A DNA stretch of 64,000 nucleotides. Origin: Actinoplanes missouriensis 431 (GTDB taxonomy: Bacteria > Actinomycetota > Actinomycetes > Mycobacteriales > Micromonosporaceae). This document shows positions 1-9,000 of this stretch, piece after piece. The first letter of the stretch is position 1. Each line of letters starts with the position of its first letter. The DNA lies in contig NC_017093.1 in NCBI RefSeq assembly GCF_000284295.1, positions 6,634,001 through 6,698,000 on the forward strand, given 5' to 3'. The position numbers and the translations under genes are program-made. The notes below the pieces were generated by a model that searched no databases, had not been told where the DNA came from, and saw only the letters and a list, made by a program, of their open reading frames with translations.

Positions 1-1300
1 AGACCAGCACCGTCCCGGTCGCCGCCTGCGCGTGGAAGATCTCCACGATCCGCCGGTCGTCCACGGCGGTCACCCGGGCGCCGAGCCCGTCCAGCCGTAC
101 CCGGCGCAGCGGGGTCTCCGCCGACTCCTCCGACCCGAGCACCCGAGCCCGCATCCCCGCGGCACCGGCGGTGGCGACGGCGCGGTGGCGGGCGAAGAGC
201 TCGGCGATCAGATCGGCGAGGGTCTCCGGGGAATAGCGGGCGCTGCGTTCCCGGTACCCGGTGAGCTGCCCGGCCAGTTCGGCGGTGGCGTCGAGAGGCC
301 ACCGCAGACCGGCCCGTTCCAGGCGGTCGAGGTGTCCGGCGACCGCTGCCGCCAGCCCTTCGCCCGCGTGCACGGCGCCGTGCCGGAGCACCTCGGCGGC
401 GAACTCCAGCACCGGCTCCAGGCCGGTACCCTCGCGGCCCGCAGCCGGGTCCGCTGCGCCGCCACCCACGTCGACCAGGCATTCCGCCTCGCTCGGATGC
501 TGGGCGTCGGCAACCCGGAACGCCCAGACCGCCAGCGCGATCACGTCGTCGCGCGTCCCCGCGCGGGCGTCGGTGTGCACGTACCCCAGGTCGCGCGGCA
601 CCAGGAAGCGCACCGTCGCCGACGCCAGCTCCACCACCGGAACCGTCCCCCGTCGCACCCGCGCCGAGTACCCGGCACGCTCGGCCCGCCGTGCCACGCT
701 GACGAGGCGGTTCCCGATCCGGGCGGCCACCTCCGCGTCGCTGAACTCCCCCGGTGACCAGTTCGGTTCGGCCACCCGACCCGCCGCGGCAGGCGACACG
801 ACAGCCCGCGCATCAAGGCCGCCGGCACCGCTCTCGCCGCAGGCACCGCTCTCGCCGCCGGCACTGCTCTCGGCGCCGCTGTCCGGCTCGATGCCGCTGC
901 CGGTTCCCTCCGGCTCGCTTCCGGCCACGGCCGGCACGTTTCCGGCTGAACCCGGCGAATGCGCACCGCCATCCGGCTCACTCCCGGGCCCGGCAGCCTG
1001 CCCCCTGGCTGACGCGGTCACCGCCTGATAAGCCAGCACCGCCCCGATCACATGCCTGCACACGGTGGTCGCCCCGCACGAGCACCGCGCCCGGTCCAAC
1101 CCGCCGACCGGCAACTCGGTGCGCACCCCGTCCCCGAACGCCGCGACCACCACCTGCCCGTCCCCGGCCGACACCACGGGCGCGTCCCGCTCCACCTCGC
1201 GCGCCGCCCGTTTCACCAAGCCCCGGTTGGCGAGCGCCGCCAGCGCGTCCGCGTCCAGCGCCGCCAGGTCGGCCCGCTCCGGCAGGAGATCCGCGCTCAC
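1..1300 (-). CDS. SWIM zinc finger protein (3' end cut off by window edge)
   Basis: The reading frame is open from a GTG at 1300 to the window edge, so the C-terminus is missing. A SWIM zinc-binding motif, CSCGATTVCRH (C-x-C-x5-C-x-H), lies at about residues 73-83. It is followed by a Gly/Ser/Glu-rich linker encoded by 18-bp DNA repeats, then a predicted alpha/beta region without a motif I recognise. SWIM domains bind DNA or protein. The GTG overlaps the stop of the upstream VWA gene (GTGA), so translation is probably coupled. By position it corresponds to YehQ in the E. coli yehI-L-M-P-Q set. Its exact function is unknown. Confidence 0.82.
   Translation of the reverse strand, partial: MSADLLPERADLAALDADALAALANRGLVKRAAREVERDAPVVSAGDGQVVVAAFGDGVRTELPVGGLDRARCSCGATTVCRHVIGAVLAYQAVTASARGQAAGPGSEPDGGAHSPGSAGNVPAVAGSEPEGTGSGIEPDSGAESSAGGESGACGESGAGGLDARAVVSPAAAGRVAEPNWSPGEFSDAEVAARIGNRLVSVARRAERAGYSARVRRGTVPVVELASATVRFLVPRDLGYVHTDARAGTRDDVIALAVWAFRVADAQHPSEAECLVDVGGGAADPAAGREGTGLEPVLEFAAEVLRHGAVHAGEGLAAAVAGHLDRLERAGLRWPLDATAELAGQLTGYRERSARYSPETLADLIAELFARHRAVATAGAAGMRARVLGSEESAETPLRRVRLDGLGARVTAVDDRRIVEIFHAQAATGTVLV
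824..877 (-). repeat. 18-bp tandem repeat (3 copies) inside the SWIM gene
   Basis: Three near-identical 18-bp units with core GGCACCGCTCTCGCCGC (plus-strand sense) are in frame. They encode a Gly/Ser/Glu-rich stretch in the linker behind the zinc motif. The unit length keeps the frame, so copy number could vary between strains without breaking the protein. Confidence 0.75.
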
Positions 1301-2415
1301 CGGCCCACCTTCTCCGCCACGAACTCGGCCAGCTGGCCCGGCGTCATCGCGCCCATCCAGGCTCCGGCGTCCGCGAGCCGCTGGGCGCACGCGCGGTCGT
1401 AGGCCGGGTCGGCCTGCTCGTCCAGCGCCGCCAGACCGAGCACCGTGCTGCCCTGATCGACCAGCTCACGCACGCCTCGCACCAGCGCCGCCTCCGATCC
1501 GCCCTCGAAGAAGTCGCTGACGATCGCGACGATCGTGCGCCGCGGCTGTTCCACGATCTGCGCCGCGTACCGCACCGCACGGGCGATGTCGGTCCCGCCG
1601 CCGAGCTGCGTCTTCATCAGCAGCTCGACCGGGTCGCTGACGTCCGAGGTCAGATCCACCACCTCGGTGTCGAAAGCGATCAGGTGGGTCTTCACCCCGG
1701 GCAGCCCCCACAGACAGGACGCGGTGACCGCCGAGTGGATCACCGACGGCAGCATCGACCCGGACTGGTCGACCAGGAGGATCACCTGCCAGGGCGTCAG
1801 ATTCCTTCGGGTACGGGCCCGGAAGTACGGTGTTTCGACCGACAACCGCCGTTTCTCCGGGTCGTAGTGCCCCAGGTTCGCCCGGATCGTCCGCCGTGCG
1901 TCGAAATCGCGCGCCAGCTTGAACCGGGTCGCCTGCCGGGCGCGGGCGCCGGAGAAGCTCTGCCGCACCTCGGTCGCGAGCCGTTCGACCAGGTCACGCA
2001 CCACTTTCTCGACGATGCGCCGGGCCAGCCGGAGGACCTCGGGGTTCATCAGGTGCTTGGTGCGCAGCACGGCCCGGAGCAGCGCCGGGTTCGGCTCGAC
2101 CCGCTCCAGCACGGCGGGATCGGTGACGATGTCGTGGATCTCGTACCGTTCGACGGCGTCGCGTTGCAGCCGCTCGACCGTCTCCTTCGGGAAGAGCCGG
2201 ACGATGTCGTCCAGCCAGTCCACGGTGGTGAGCTGGGAGGCGCCGCTGCCGCCCGGCCGGCGGCGGATGTCCCGGCGGTCCAGTTCCTCGTCACGGCCGT
2301 AGAGCCAGTCCAGCGCCGCGTCCCGCCCGGCCGCCTCGCCGTCCAGCCCGCCGAGACTCCCGGCGGCCGGCTCACCGAGGATCAGCCGCCACCGCTCAAG
2401 TCCGGGATCGATCAT
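1297..2415 (-). CDS. VWA domain protein, partner of the MoxR ATPase
   Basis: This 372-residue protein has a C-terminal von Willebrand factor A domain. The MIDAS motif DQSGS is at about residues 216-220, GGGTDIARA supplies the second metal-site threonine, and VSDFFEGG follows. The N-terminal 200 residues are helical and charged. VWA proteins of this kind act as metal-dependent adaptors for MoxR AAA+ ATPases, much as CobT-like subunits work with CobS-like ATPases. The ATG overlaps the DUF5682 stop (ATGA) and its stop overlaps the SWIM start. It corresponds to YehP. The client is unknown. Confidence 0.9.
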   Translation of the reverse strand: MIDPGLERWRLILGEPAAGSLGGLDGEAAGRDAALDWLYGRDEELDRRDIRRRPGGSGASQLTTVDWLDDIVRLFPKETVERLQRDAVERYEIHDIVTDPAVLERVEPNPALLRAVLRTKHLMNPEVLRLARRIVEKVVRDLVERLATEVRQSFSGARARQATRFKLARDFDARRTIRANLGHYDPEKRRLSVETPYFRARTRRNLTPWQVILLVDQSGSMLPSVIHSAVTASCLWGLPGVKTHLIAFDTEVVDLTSDVSDPVELLMKTQLGGGTDIARAVRYAAQIVEQPRRTIVAIVSDFFEGGSEAALVRGVRELVDQGSTVLGLAALDEQADPAYDRACAQRLADAGAWMGAMTPGQLAEFVAEKVGR

Positions 2416-4814
2416 CGTTCCTCCCCCGCGGAAACCGGCCCGTCAAGCGGCCCACAAAGCGGCCCATCAAGCGGTCCATCAAGCGGCACGGAAGGCGCCG
2501 CGGAAGGCGGCACCGACGTGGCCGCGGAAGGTGACCCGGCAAGCGGCACGCCGGCCCCGAGCAACCCGGCCCGCGCCAGCCGCTCCTCGACCGCCTCGTC
2601 CAGCGCCATCCCCGCCGCCACCACCTCCGGCGGCACGCTCATCCGCAGCAGGTCACGCCCGGAACCACCGAGCCCGCGCATCTCCAGCAGCCGGTCCGCG
2701 ATGGTGGCACGCTCACGCGGCGGGAAGAACTCGAACGCCTGCCGCAGCGCCGGCAGCGCCACCAGGAACTCCTCGGCCCCGATCCCGCCGATCAGCTCGT
2801 CCAGCACGCCGAGGATGCCGCCGGGCGCGAGGACCGGCTCGCGGGCCACCGCGAACAACCCGGCCAGCCAGTCACCGGCGGCGCCGCCGGTGAACGCGCC
2901 GCGCACCGCGGGCGCCGGGTCGGAATCGTCCTCGGCGAGGGTCCGGGCCAGGCCGTAGAAGGCGCCGCGCAGGTCGGGCGGCGCGGCGCGGTCGGCCGCG
3001 ACCCGCCCGGAGACGGCGATCGTCGCGTCCCGGTCGACGCCGGTCGCCGCCGCGTGCCGGATCGCGTCGCGCACCGCCACGACCGCCCGGATCCGCCGGA
3101 GCTCGGCCGGCGCCCCCGCGCCGTGCCACCCCTCGGCGAGCCAGAGGATGCGGCGGGTGGCGCCCGCCACGACCGCGGCGAGCAGGTCGCTCCCGGCCGT
3201 CCCGAGCAGCCGGTCGTGCCGCCACAGCGCGAGCGTGACCGCGAGGACCCGGCCCAGTTCGCCGAGGTCGCTGCCGGCCGCGACGCCGCGTTCCAGCCGG
3301 GCCGGCAGGTCGCCGGCGAGGTCGGTGACGCCGCTGAGCGCCGCGTCGAAGAGCGCGTCCGCGAGCCGGCCGAGGTCGTTGCCGGCCGCGTCGACCCGCT
3401 CGCTGATCCGAGCCGTCGCGGCGGCTGCCGGTGTGGGGCCGTAACCGCCGGCCTCGATCAGCGCGACCAGCCGGTTCTCGTGGTCACGGATCGTCCATTT
3501 CTCGGTCAGGACCGGGTCGACGCCGGTGGCCGGGCCGGTGATCCGGGCGTACCCGGGAATGTCCAGGATCCGGAGCCGGTGCAGCACCCGGCTGCGCTCC
3601 CGGCCGGCCGGGTCGAGCAGGTCGATCTCGAGTTCGCCGGCGCGGTCGAGACCGTGCCGTTCCAGCTCGGCGGTGGCCGCGTGCACCAGCGGCGGCAGCG
3701 GGGTGTCCGGGTGCAGCCGGCCGACCCGGTCGCCGCTGAGCGCCGCGGTCATCTCCACGACGGCCGGATGCTGACCGGCCGTGATGGTCCCGCGCACCGA
3801 CCACGGCAGCGGGATGTCGAGAGCCTCGTTGATCAGGGCGGCGGCCAGGCCGTCGAGCACGTCGACCCGGGCCGGGTGGCGGTGCCCGCGCAGCCGGGAG
3901 AGCGCTTCGGCGCTGGTCCGGGCCGCGATCAGGTCGGCCGTGGAGACCGGCTGGCCCCGGTCCCGCAGCCGTCCGGCGACGGCGGTCAGCAGGTAGCGGG
4001 CGGCTTCGGCCGGGCCGTCCTCCCAGAGCCGCTGGTAGTACTCCGGGGAGGGCATGCCGGACTGGTAGCCGGCGAACGCGTCGAGCCGCCGGAACGAGTA
4101 GGGCACGAGGTAGCTGCCGCCGGTGGCGGTCTCGGGCGGCTGCGGGACCGCGGGCCAGGGCGTGCCGGGGGCGGGCGCGGCGGCCAGGCGGATCAGCGCC
4201 GGTCGGTGGAAGCCGCCGACCACCGCCACGACCGGGCGTTCCCCGGCGTCGGCGACCGCGGCGCGGATCCAGCCCGCCATGTACTCCTCGCGGGCGGTGT
4301 CCGACGGCCCGGCCGCCGCTTCGCCGCGGATCAGATCGAAGTACGCGGCGAGCCGCTCGGCCAGCCCCTCCCCCGGCTCCATCTCGACCAGGTGGTCCCA
4401 GAGCGCGTCGGTGTTGTCCACCCCGAACGCGGCGCAGAGACGCTCGACCGCCTCGGCGTAACGCTGCTCGGCGTCGGCGTACCTGTTGCTGCGGTCGGCG
4501 AACGCCTCGTGCCAGGCCGGCAGGTCGATGAAGCGCAGCTCCGCCCCGGCCGCCCGCCCGGCGGTCAGCGCCACCCACTCCGGCGAGTACCCGCAGAACG
4601 GCGCCCACGACCCGTGCCGCCGGGCGTCGTCGGCGTAACTGGTGAAGACCGCCACCGGCAGCTCGTGCCCGAGCAGCAGCTCGGCGATCCGGTCGTTCAT
4701 GTCGGCCGGACCCTCGATCAGCACGTACGCCGGGCGCAGCGCGGCGATCGTCTCGCCGACCAGGCGGGCGCAGGCCGGGCTGTGGTGCCGGACCCCGAGG
4801 ACGGTGAGGCTCAT
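2412..4814 (-). CDS. DUF5682 family protein
   Basis: The protein has 800 residues. The start is the ATG at 4814, which overlaps the stop of the MoxR gene (ATGA); the frame stays open further upstream but there runs antisense to real MoxR codons. The N-terminus carries LGVRHHSPACARLV, and LIEGPADMND follows at about residue 34; these His/Glu-rich motifs recall TIKI/TraB/erythromycin-esterase-like hydrolases (tentative inference). The long middle and C-terminal part is helical. The C-terminal tail has Pro-Leu-Asp-Gly repeats. It corresponds to YehM of E. coli. Its biochemical role has not been established as far as I know. Confidence 0.85.
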   Translation of the reverse strand: MSLTVLGVRHHSPACARLVGETIAALRPAYVLIEGPADMNDRIAELLLGHELPVAVFTSYADDARRHGSWAPFCGYSPEWVALTAGRAAGAELRFIDLPAWHEAFADRSNRYADAEQRYAEAVERLCAAFGVDNTDALWDHLVEMEPGEGLAERLAAYFDLIRGEAAAGPSDTAREEYMAGWIRAAVADAGERPVVAVVGGFHRPALIRLAAAPAPGTPWPAVPQPPETATGGSYLVPYSFRRLDAFAGYQSGMPSPEYYQRLWEDGPAEAARYLLTAVAGRLRDRGQPVSTADLIAARTSAEALSRLRGHRHPARVDVLDGLAAALINEALDIPLPWSVRGTITAGQHPAVVEMTAALSGDRVGRLHPDTPLPPLVHAATAELERHGLDRAGELEIDLLDPAGRERSRVLHRLRILDIPGYARITGPATGVDPVLTEKWTIRDHENRLVALIEAGGYGPTPAAAATARISERVDAAGNDLGRLADALFDAALSGVTDLAGDLPARLERGVAAGSDLGELGRVLAVTLALWRHDRLLGTAGSDLLAAVVAGATRRILWLAEGWHGAGAPAELRRIRAVVAVRDAIRHAAATGVDRDATIAVSGRVAADRAAPPDLRGAFYGLARTLAEDDSDPAPAVRGAFTGGAAGDWLAGLFAVAREPVLAPGGILGVLDELIGGIGAEEFLVALPALRQAFEFFPPRERATIADRLLEMRGLGGSGRDLLRMSVPPEVVAAGMALDEAVEERLARAGLLGAGVPLAGSPSAATSVPPSAAPSVPLDGPLDGPLCGPLDGPVSAGEER
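2437..2484 (-). repeat. 12-bp tandem repeat (4 copies) encoding PLDG
   Basis: Four 12-bp units (GGCCCATCAAGC-like in plus-strand sense) lie near the 3' end of the DUF5682 gene. They encode PLDG-PLDG-PLCG-PLDG. One unit differs and gives Cys for Asp. The array is in frame and close to the end of the protein. Confidence 0.8.
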
Positions 4815-5920
4815 CCGCCCGGCAGTTCCCGGCGCGCGTCCCGCAGGTCCCGCCACTGCTGGCCGGTCCGCCACGCGGTGTGCTGTTCGAGGTATCGCCG
4901 CAGCTTGGCGAGGTCCTCCGCGTTGTCCTTCGCGGCCGTGCCGGCGAGGCAGGAGACCAGGTCGGCGGCCGACCCGGGCGCGCCGTTCAGGAACCAGCCG
5001 CGCAGGCCGACCGCGTGGGCCACCGACACCGCCTCGGCGGTGCTCATCACCGCGGAGAGCCGCTCCATCTCGTCTCCGCGCGCGGTCCGCCCGGTGCGCA
5101 GCTCGCGGAACGTGGTGACGAGCACCTCCAGGACGTCCCGCCGGGGCGGCGCGGTCACCCCGGACCGGCGCAGCAGCTCGGTCGCCTCGGACTCCACGAG
5201 GGACAGCTCGGTGTCGAAATCGGCGATCGGGAAGACCGTCTCGAAGTTGAAGCGCCGTTTCAGGGCCGAGCTCATGTCGTTCACGCCGCGGTCCCGGGTG
5301 TTCGCCGTGGCGATGATGTTGAAGCCGTCCCGGGCGAACACCATGCCGGCCTCGCCGGGCAGCTCCGGCACCGCCATCACCCGGTCGGAGAGCGGCGAGA
5401 GCAGGCAGTCCTGCACCTCCAGCGGGCAGCGGGTGATCTCCTCGAACCGCACGGTCCGGCCCTGTGCCATGCCGCGCAGCAGCGGCGCCGGGACCAGCGA
5501 CCGCTCGGTCGGCCCCTCGGAGACCAGCAGCGCGTAGTTCCACGAGTACTTGATCTGGTCCTCGGTGGTGGCCGCGCCACCCTGGATGGTCAGCGTCGAG
5601 TCACCGCTCACCGCAGCCGCGAGCAGCTCGGAGAGCAGCGATTTCGCGGTGCCGGGCTCGCCGACGAGCAGCAGGCCGCGGCTGGTCGCGAGGCTGACCA
5701 GGGCCCGGTCGATCAGCGAGGGGTCGCCGACGAACTTGCGGGCGACGCCGAGTTTCGCGTCGCCGACGATGAACGCCCGGGCGGCCCGCAGGCTCAGCGC
5801 CCAGCCCGGCGGTTTCGGCGCGTCGTCACCGGCGCGGAGCCGGGCCAGCTCGTCGGCGTGACGCACCTCGGCCGGCGGCCGCTGGGCACGGCCCGCCGAG
5901 ATCTCGACGGCAGCACTCAC
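4811..5920 (-). CDS. MoxR-type AAA+ ATPase
   Basis: This 369-residue protein has Walker A GEPGTAKS at residues 87-94, a Walker B-like TVRFEEI at about 156-162, sensor-1 region IIATANTRD at about 202-210 and an arginine-finger region KRRF at about 221. This is the MoxR/YehL type of AAA+ ATPase, thought to act as a chaperone or remodeller with a VWA partner, which here lies two genes downstream. The start is GTG at 5920, preceded by GAGGTG at 5 nt, and it overlaps the micro-ORF stop (GTGA). The stop overlaps the DUF5682 start. Confidence 0.93.
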   Translation of the reverse strand: MSAAVEISAGRAQRPPAEVRHADELARLRAGDDAPKPPGWALSLRAARAFIVGDAKLGVARKFVGDPSLIDRALVSLATSRGLLLVGEPGTAKSLLSELLAAAVSGDSTLTIQGGAATTEDQIKYSWNYALLVSEGPTERSLVPAPLLRGMAQGRTVRFEEITRCPLEVQDCLLSPLSDRVMAVPELPGEAGMVFARDGFNIIATANTRDRGVNDMSSALKRRFNFETVFPIADFDTELSLVESEATELLRRSGVTAPPRRDVLEVLVTTFRELRTGRTARGDEMERLSAVMSTAEAVSVAHAVGLRGWFLNGAPGSAADLVSCLAGTAAKDNAEDLAKLRRYLEQHTAWRTGQQWRDLRDARRELPGG

Positions 5921-6027
5921 GAGAACACCTCGTTCAGATCGCGGAGAAGTCCGGAAACGGTAGCCGGTGCCGGCCGCCCCGGTGTGGCGGAGATCCGGGG
6001 ATGGAGCGGCACGTCCTCGCCCGTCAC
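5917..6027 (-). CDS. Putative 36-residue micro-protein between DUF4132 and MoxR genes
   Basis: A GTG at 6027 overlaps the DUF4132 stop (GTGA), and the TGA at 5917-5919 overlaps the MoxR GTG (GTGA). The short frame therefore fits exactly between two coupled genes. It encodes a Pro-rich peptide ending in LLRDLNEVFS. The preceding DUF4132 protein ends in ALRDLTEVLR, and the two 30-nt DNA ends match at 22 positions, with several differences silent. It may be a translated coupling peptide, the tail of a deleted second DUF4132 gene, or chance. No family is recognised. Confidence 0.45.
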   Translation of the reverse strand: MTGEDVPLHPRISATPGRPAPATVSGLLRDLNEVFS

Positions 6028-9000
6028 CGCAGCACCTCGGTCAGGTCCCGCAGCGCCTCGGCCGCCACGATCGGGTCGAGCTCGGCGAGCCGGCTGCTCT
6101 CGCGCCGCCGATAGCCGCGGTAGCCGTGGCGATCGTCCAGGTAGACCTCGGTGATCTGCTGCTCGGGCAGCACGTCGAGCGCGCCGACCGCGATGCCCGG
6201 ATCGATCCCGGCGACCAGGGTGAGGTCGCCCGGCACGTCCCGCTCGAACCAGTCCTGCACCCCGGCGTCCTGCGGCGCGCCGCGATGCCAGCCGCGCCGC
6301 TCCAGGCCGAGCAGCGTGGTGGTCGGCACCCGCACGCCGAGGAAGGCCCGGCCCAGGCGTTCCTCGATCTGCTCCGGAGCGAGCGCCTCGACCTCGCGGC
6401 CGAGCTGCGGGAACGGCTGCAGGATCTCGTAGTCCGCGAAGACCTCGGCCCACGCCGGCAACGCGTCGCCGAGCCGCAGCGGGTGTGCCACCGCGATCTC
6501 CTCGTCGTCGTGCAGCGCCACCGTCTCGTCGGTCACGTCCGCGAACGTGCCGTCCTCGGCCAGGCGCACGCCGGTGGACTCCCCGATCCGCAGCCAGACC
6601 AGCCGGCGCACCAGGTGCCGCAGCAGCGGATGGCCCGCGAAGTACCGCTGGAAGTCGGCGCCGCTCCACCGGCGCTGGTCGACCATGGCCCGCTCCAGGC
6701 GCCGCACCTGGTCGGCCGCGATCGCCCGGACGTCCTTCTTCAAGGCCGAGAACCTCTGGTACGCCTCCGGCGCCAGCACCGGATCGTCCTGCGCGCCAGG
6801 TTTCGGCAGCGCCTTGAGCCGCCGCCCGGACGCGTCCGCCACGAACGGTTTCAGCTGCTCGTCGAAGCCGACCGTGAACTGCCGGCGGCCGTAGTCGAGG
6901 ACCATGCTGCCGCCGGCGTCCAGCCCGAGGTCGGGCACGAGACGGTCGGCGAGTTCGTCGGCGCTCAAGCCGAGCGCGGCGGCCAGCTCCGCGATCTTCT
7001 CCTGGGCGCGCTCCCTGAGGCCACGGAACTTGACCTTCTGCGCGATGCCGTGCAGGTACATCAGGGCGACGTCGGTGCCGATCTCGGCGAGCACGTCGAG
7101 GCCGGTCACCGCGCGGGCGTGGCCGCCTTCGCCGGGCCAGGCGCGGATCACCGGGGCGAGCCGGCGCACCGTGTCGTCGTCGCCGAGCAGACCCGTCGCG
7201 TCCAGCGCCCAGTTCTGTTTCGCCGGGTGCCCGGCCTCGCGCCACTCGGTGAACAGCGCCCAGGCGAACGCGGCGAGGTCGGCCGGCTCGCACGCGGCGC
7301 GCACCGGGTCCAGCCCCGGGTACGCCTCGCCGAGCCGGGACATCGCCAGCATGGTCAGCAGGTGGCCCACCGCGCTCGCCGGCAGCGTGCCCCGCCCGCC
7401 GGTGAGCCGGATCGGGGGCAGCAGCGCCGGGTTGGCCCACTCCGGCACGTCGGGGATGACCTTGGGGAGGATCGTCAGCGGGTCGACCGCCAGGATCTCC
7501 TCCACCGCCGCGACGGCCTCCGGACCGAACGCCTCGGCGGCCGCGCGCACCTCGCCCGCGTGGCCCGCGCCGGCCAGGGCGCGCAGACCGTCCTCCGCGT
7601 CGGCGCGCGCGGCGGCGGCCTTGCCGGTGACCGGGCCGGTCGCGACCGGGACCAGCGCGCGGGCCGCCGCGGCGGCATGCCGGGACAGCCAGGTCGCGGC
7701 GATCCCGCGCACCGACCGGAGACGCCCGTGCCAGCCCGCCGTCAGCAGCGCGACCTCGGGGGACGCGATCGGCGCCAGGACCGGCGCGACGGTGACCGGG
7801 GCGCGCCGCGCGCAGTCGGTGAGGACCGGGACGGCGGCCTCGTCGTAGCGCGCGAGCAGCGCCCGGCCCCACTCGGCGACGTCCCAGACGTCGGCGGGCC
7901 GCCAGCGCTCGATCAGGGGACGGGTCAGCTCGTCGGGGGCGGCCAGGAAGAAGGCGATCTCGTCCCACGGGCTGGCCTCGGGCGTGCCGACCAGGCGGGC
8001 GACCCGGGCGAAGTCGAGCGAGCCGCCGTGCCGGCGGGCCCAGTCGCTCTGCCCCCAGGCCTCCCGCTCGCCGGGCTGCCACGCGACACGCGCCGGGTCG
8101 CCGGCGGTGAGACCCGGGACGACTAGCGGTTTCCGGGTGACCGGGGTGATCCACGGCGGGTCGGCGAGCACGCCGGGCAGGTCGGCCGGGTCGGCGCTGT
8201 CCGCGGCGGCCGCGGTCAGCGCGCCGACGACCGCGTCGAGACGCTCCGCGGCCGGGCCGGCGAGCTGCGGGCGGATCTCGGCGGCGAGGTCCATCCGGCT
8301 GACCACCTGGGTACGCAGGAGGCGGGTGGCCGCGGGCCGGTCGGACGCGGCGAGCACCCGCAGGGCACGGTCCGGGTGGCGGGCGGCCACCTCGGCGACG
8401 GCGCCGGGCACGTGCGGCCGGTCGAGCCGGTCGACGAGCGCGGCGAACGCCTCGTCGGTGCCGACCGCGGCGAGCGCGCCGAGCAGCTTTTTCTGCCCGT
8501 CGGCGGTGCCGTCCTCGTCGAGCCAGTGGGTGAGCGCCGGGACCGACGCGTCGCCGACGCCGGCGACGAACGTGTAGAGGAGCCGGGAGTCGTGCGTCAC
8601 CTGCCAGGTGCTTGTCTCCTCGGCGAGCCGCAGACCGAGCGACCCGTCGGTGACCACGCTGAGCAGAAGCATCTTGATCATCCACCGGTCGCTCCGGCCG
8701 AGCACCTGCCCGATGATCTCGTGGGCCCAGGCGATCTCGTCGGGAGCCATCACCGAGATCACCGCACGTTGCGGCAGCGACGGGCCGCGCACCCCCGCGA
8801 GAGCCGCGACGACCTGCTGGTAATCCTCGGGCGCGGCGGCCGTGACGGCCCGGCGCAGACGGTCGGCGATCCGGCCGGCGAGGATCGCCGGGTAACCCGT
8901 CGCCTCCCGGTCCGGCGCGGCTGCGGTGACCCCGGGTCCGCTCGACCAGAGGTTCGCGAGCTCGGCCGTCGCGGCGGCGGCGAACGGCAGCCCGTGCCTG

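Noticed and set aside
32..1028. Long plus-strand frames opposite the SWIM gene
   Set aside because: They are GC-rich antisense shadows; the minus frame has the zinc motif and a coupled start.
4815..5543. Upstream extension of the DUF5682 frame
   Set aside because: It lies within the MoxR gene in another frame; the ATG at 4814 with an ATGA overlap and the conserved LGVRHHSPA start is clearly better.
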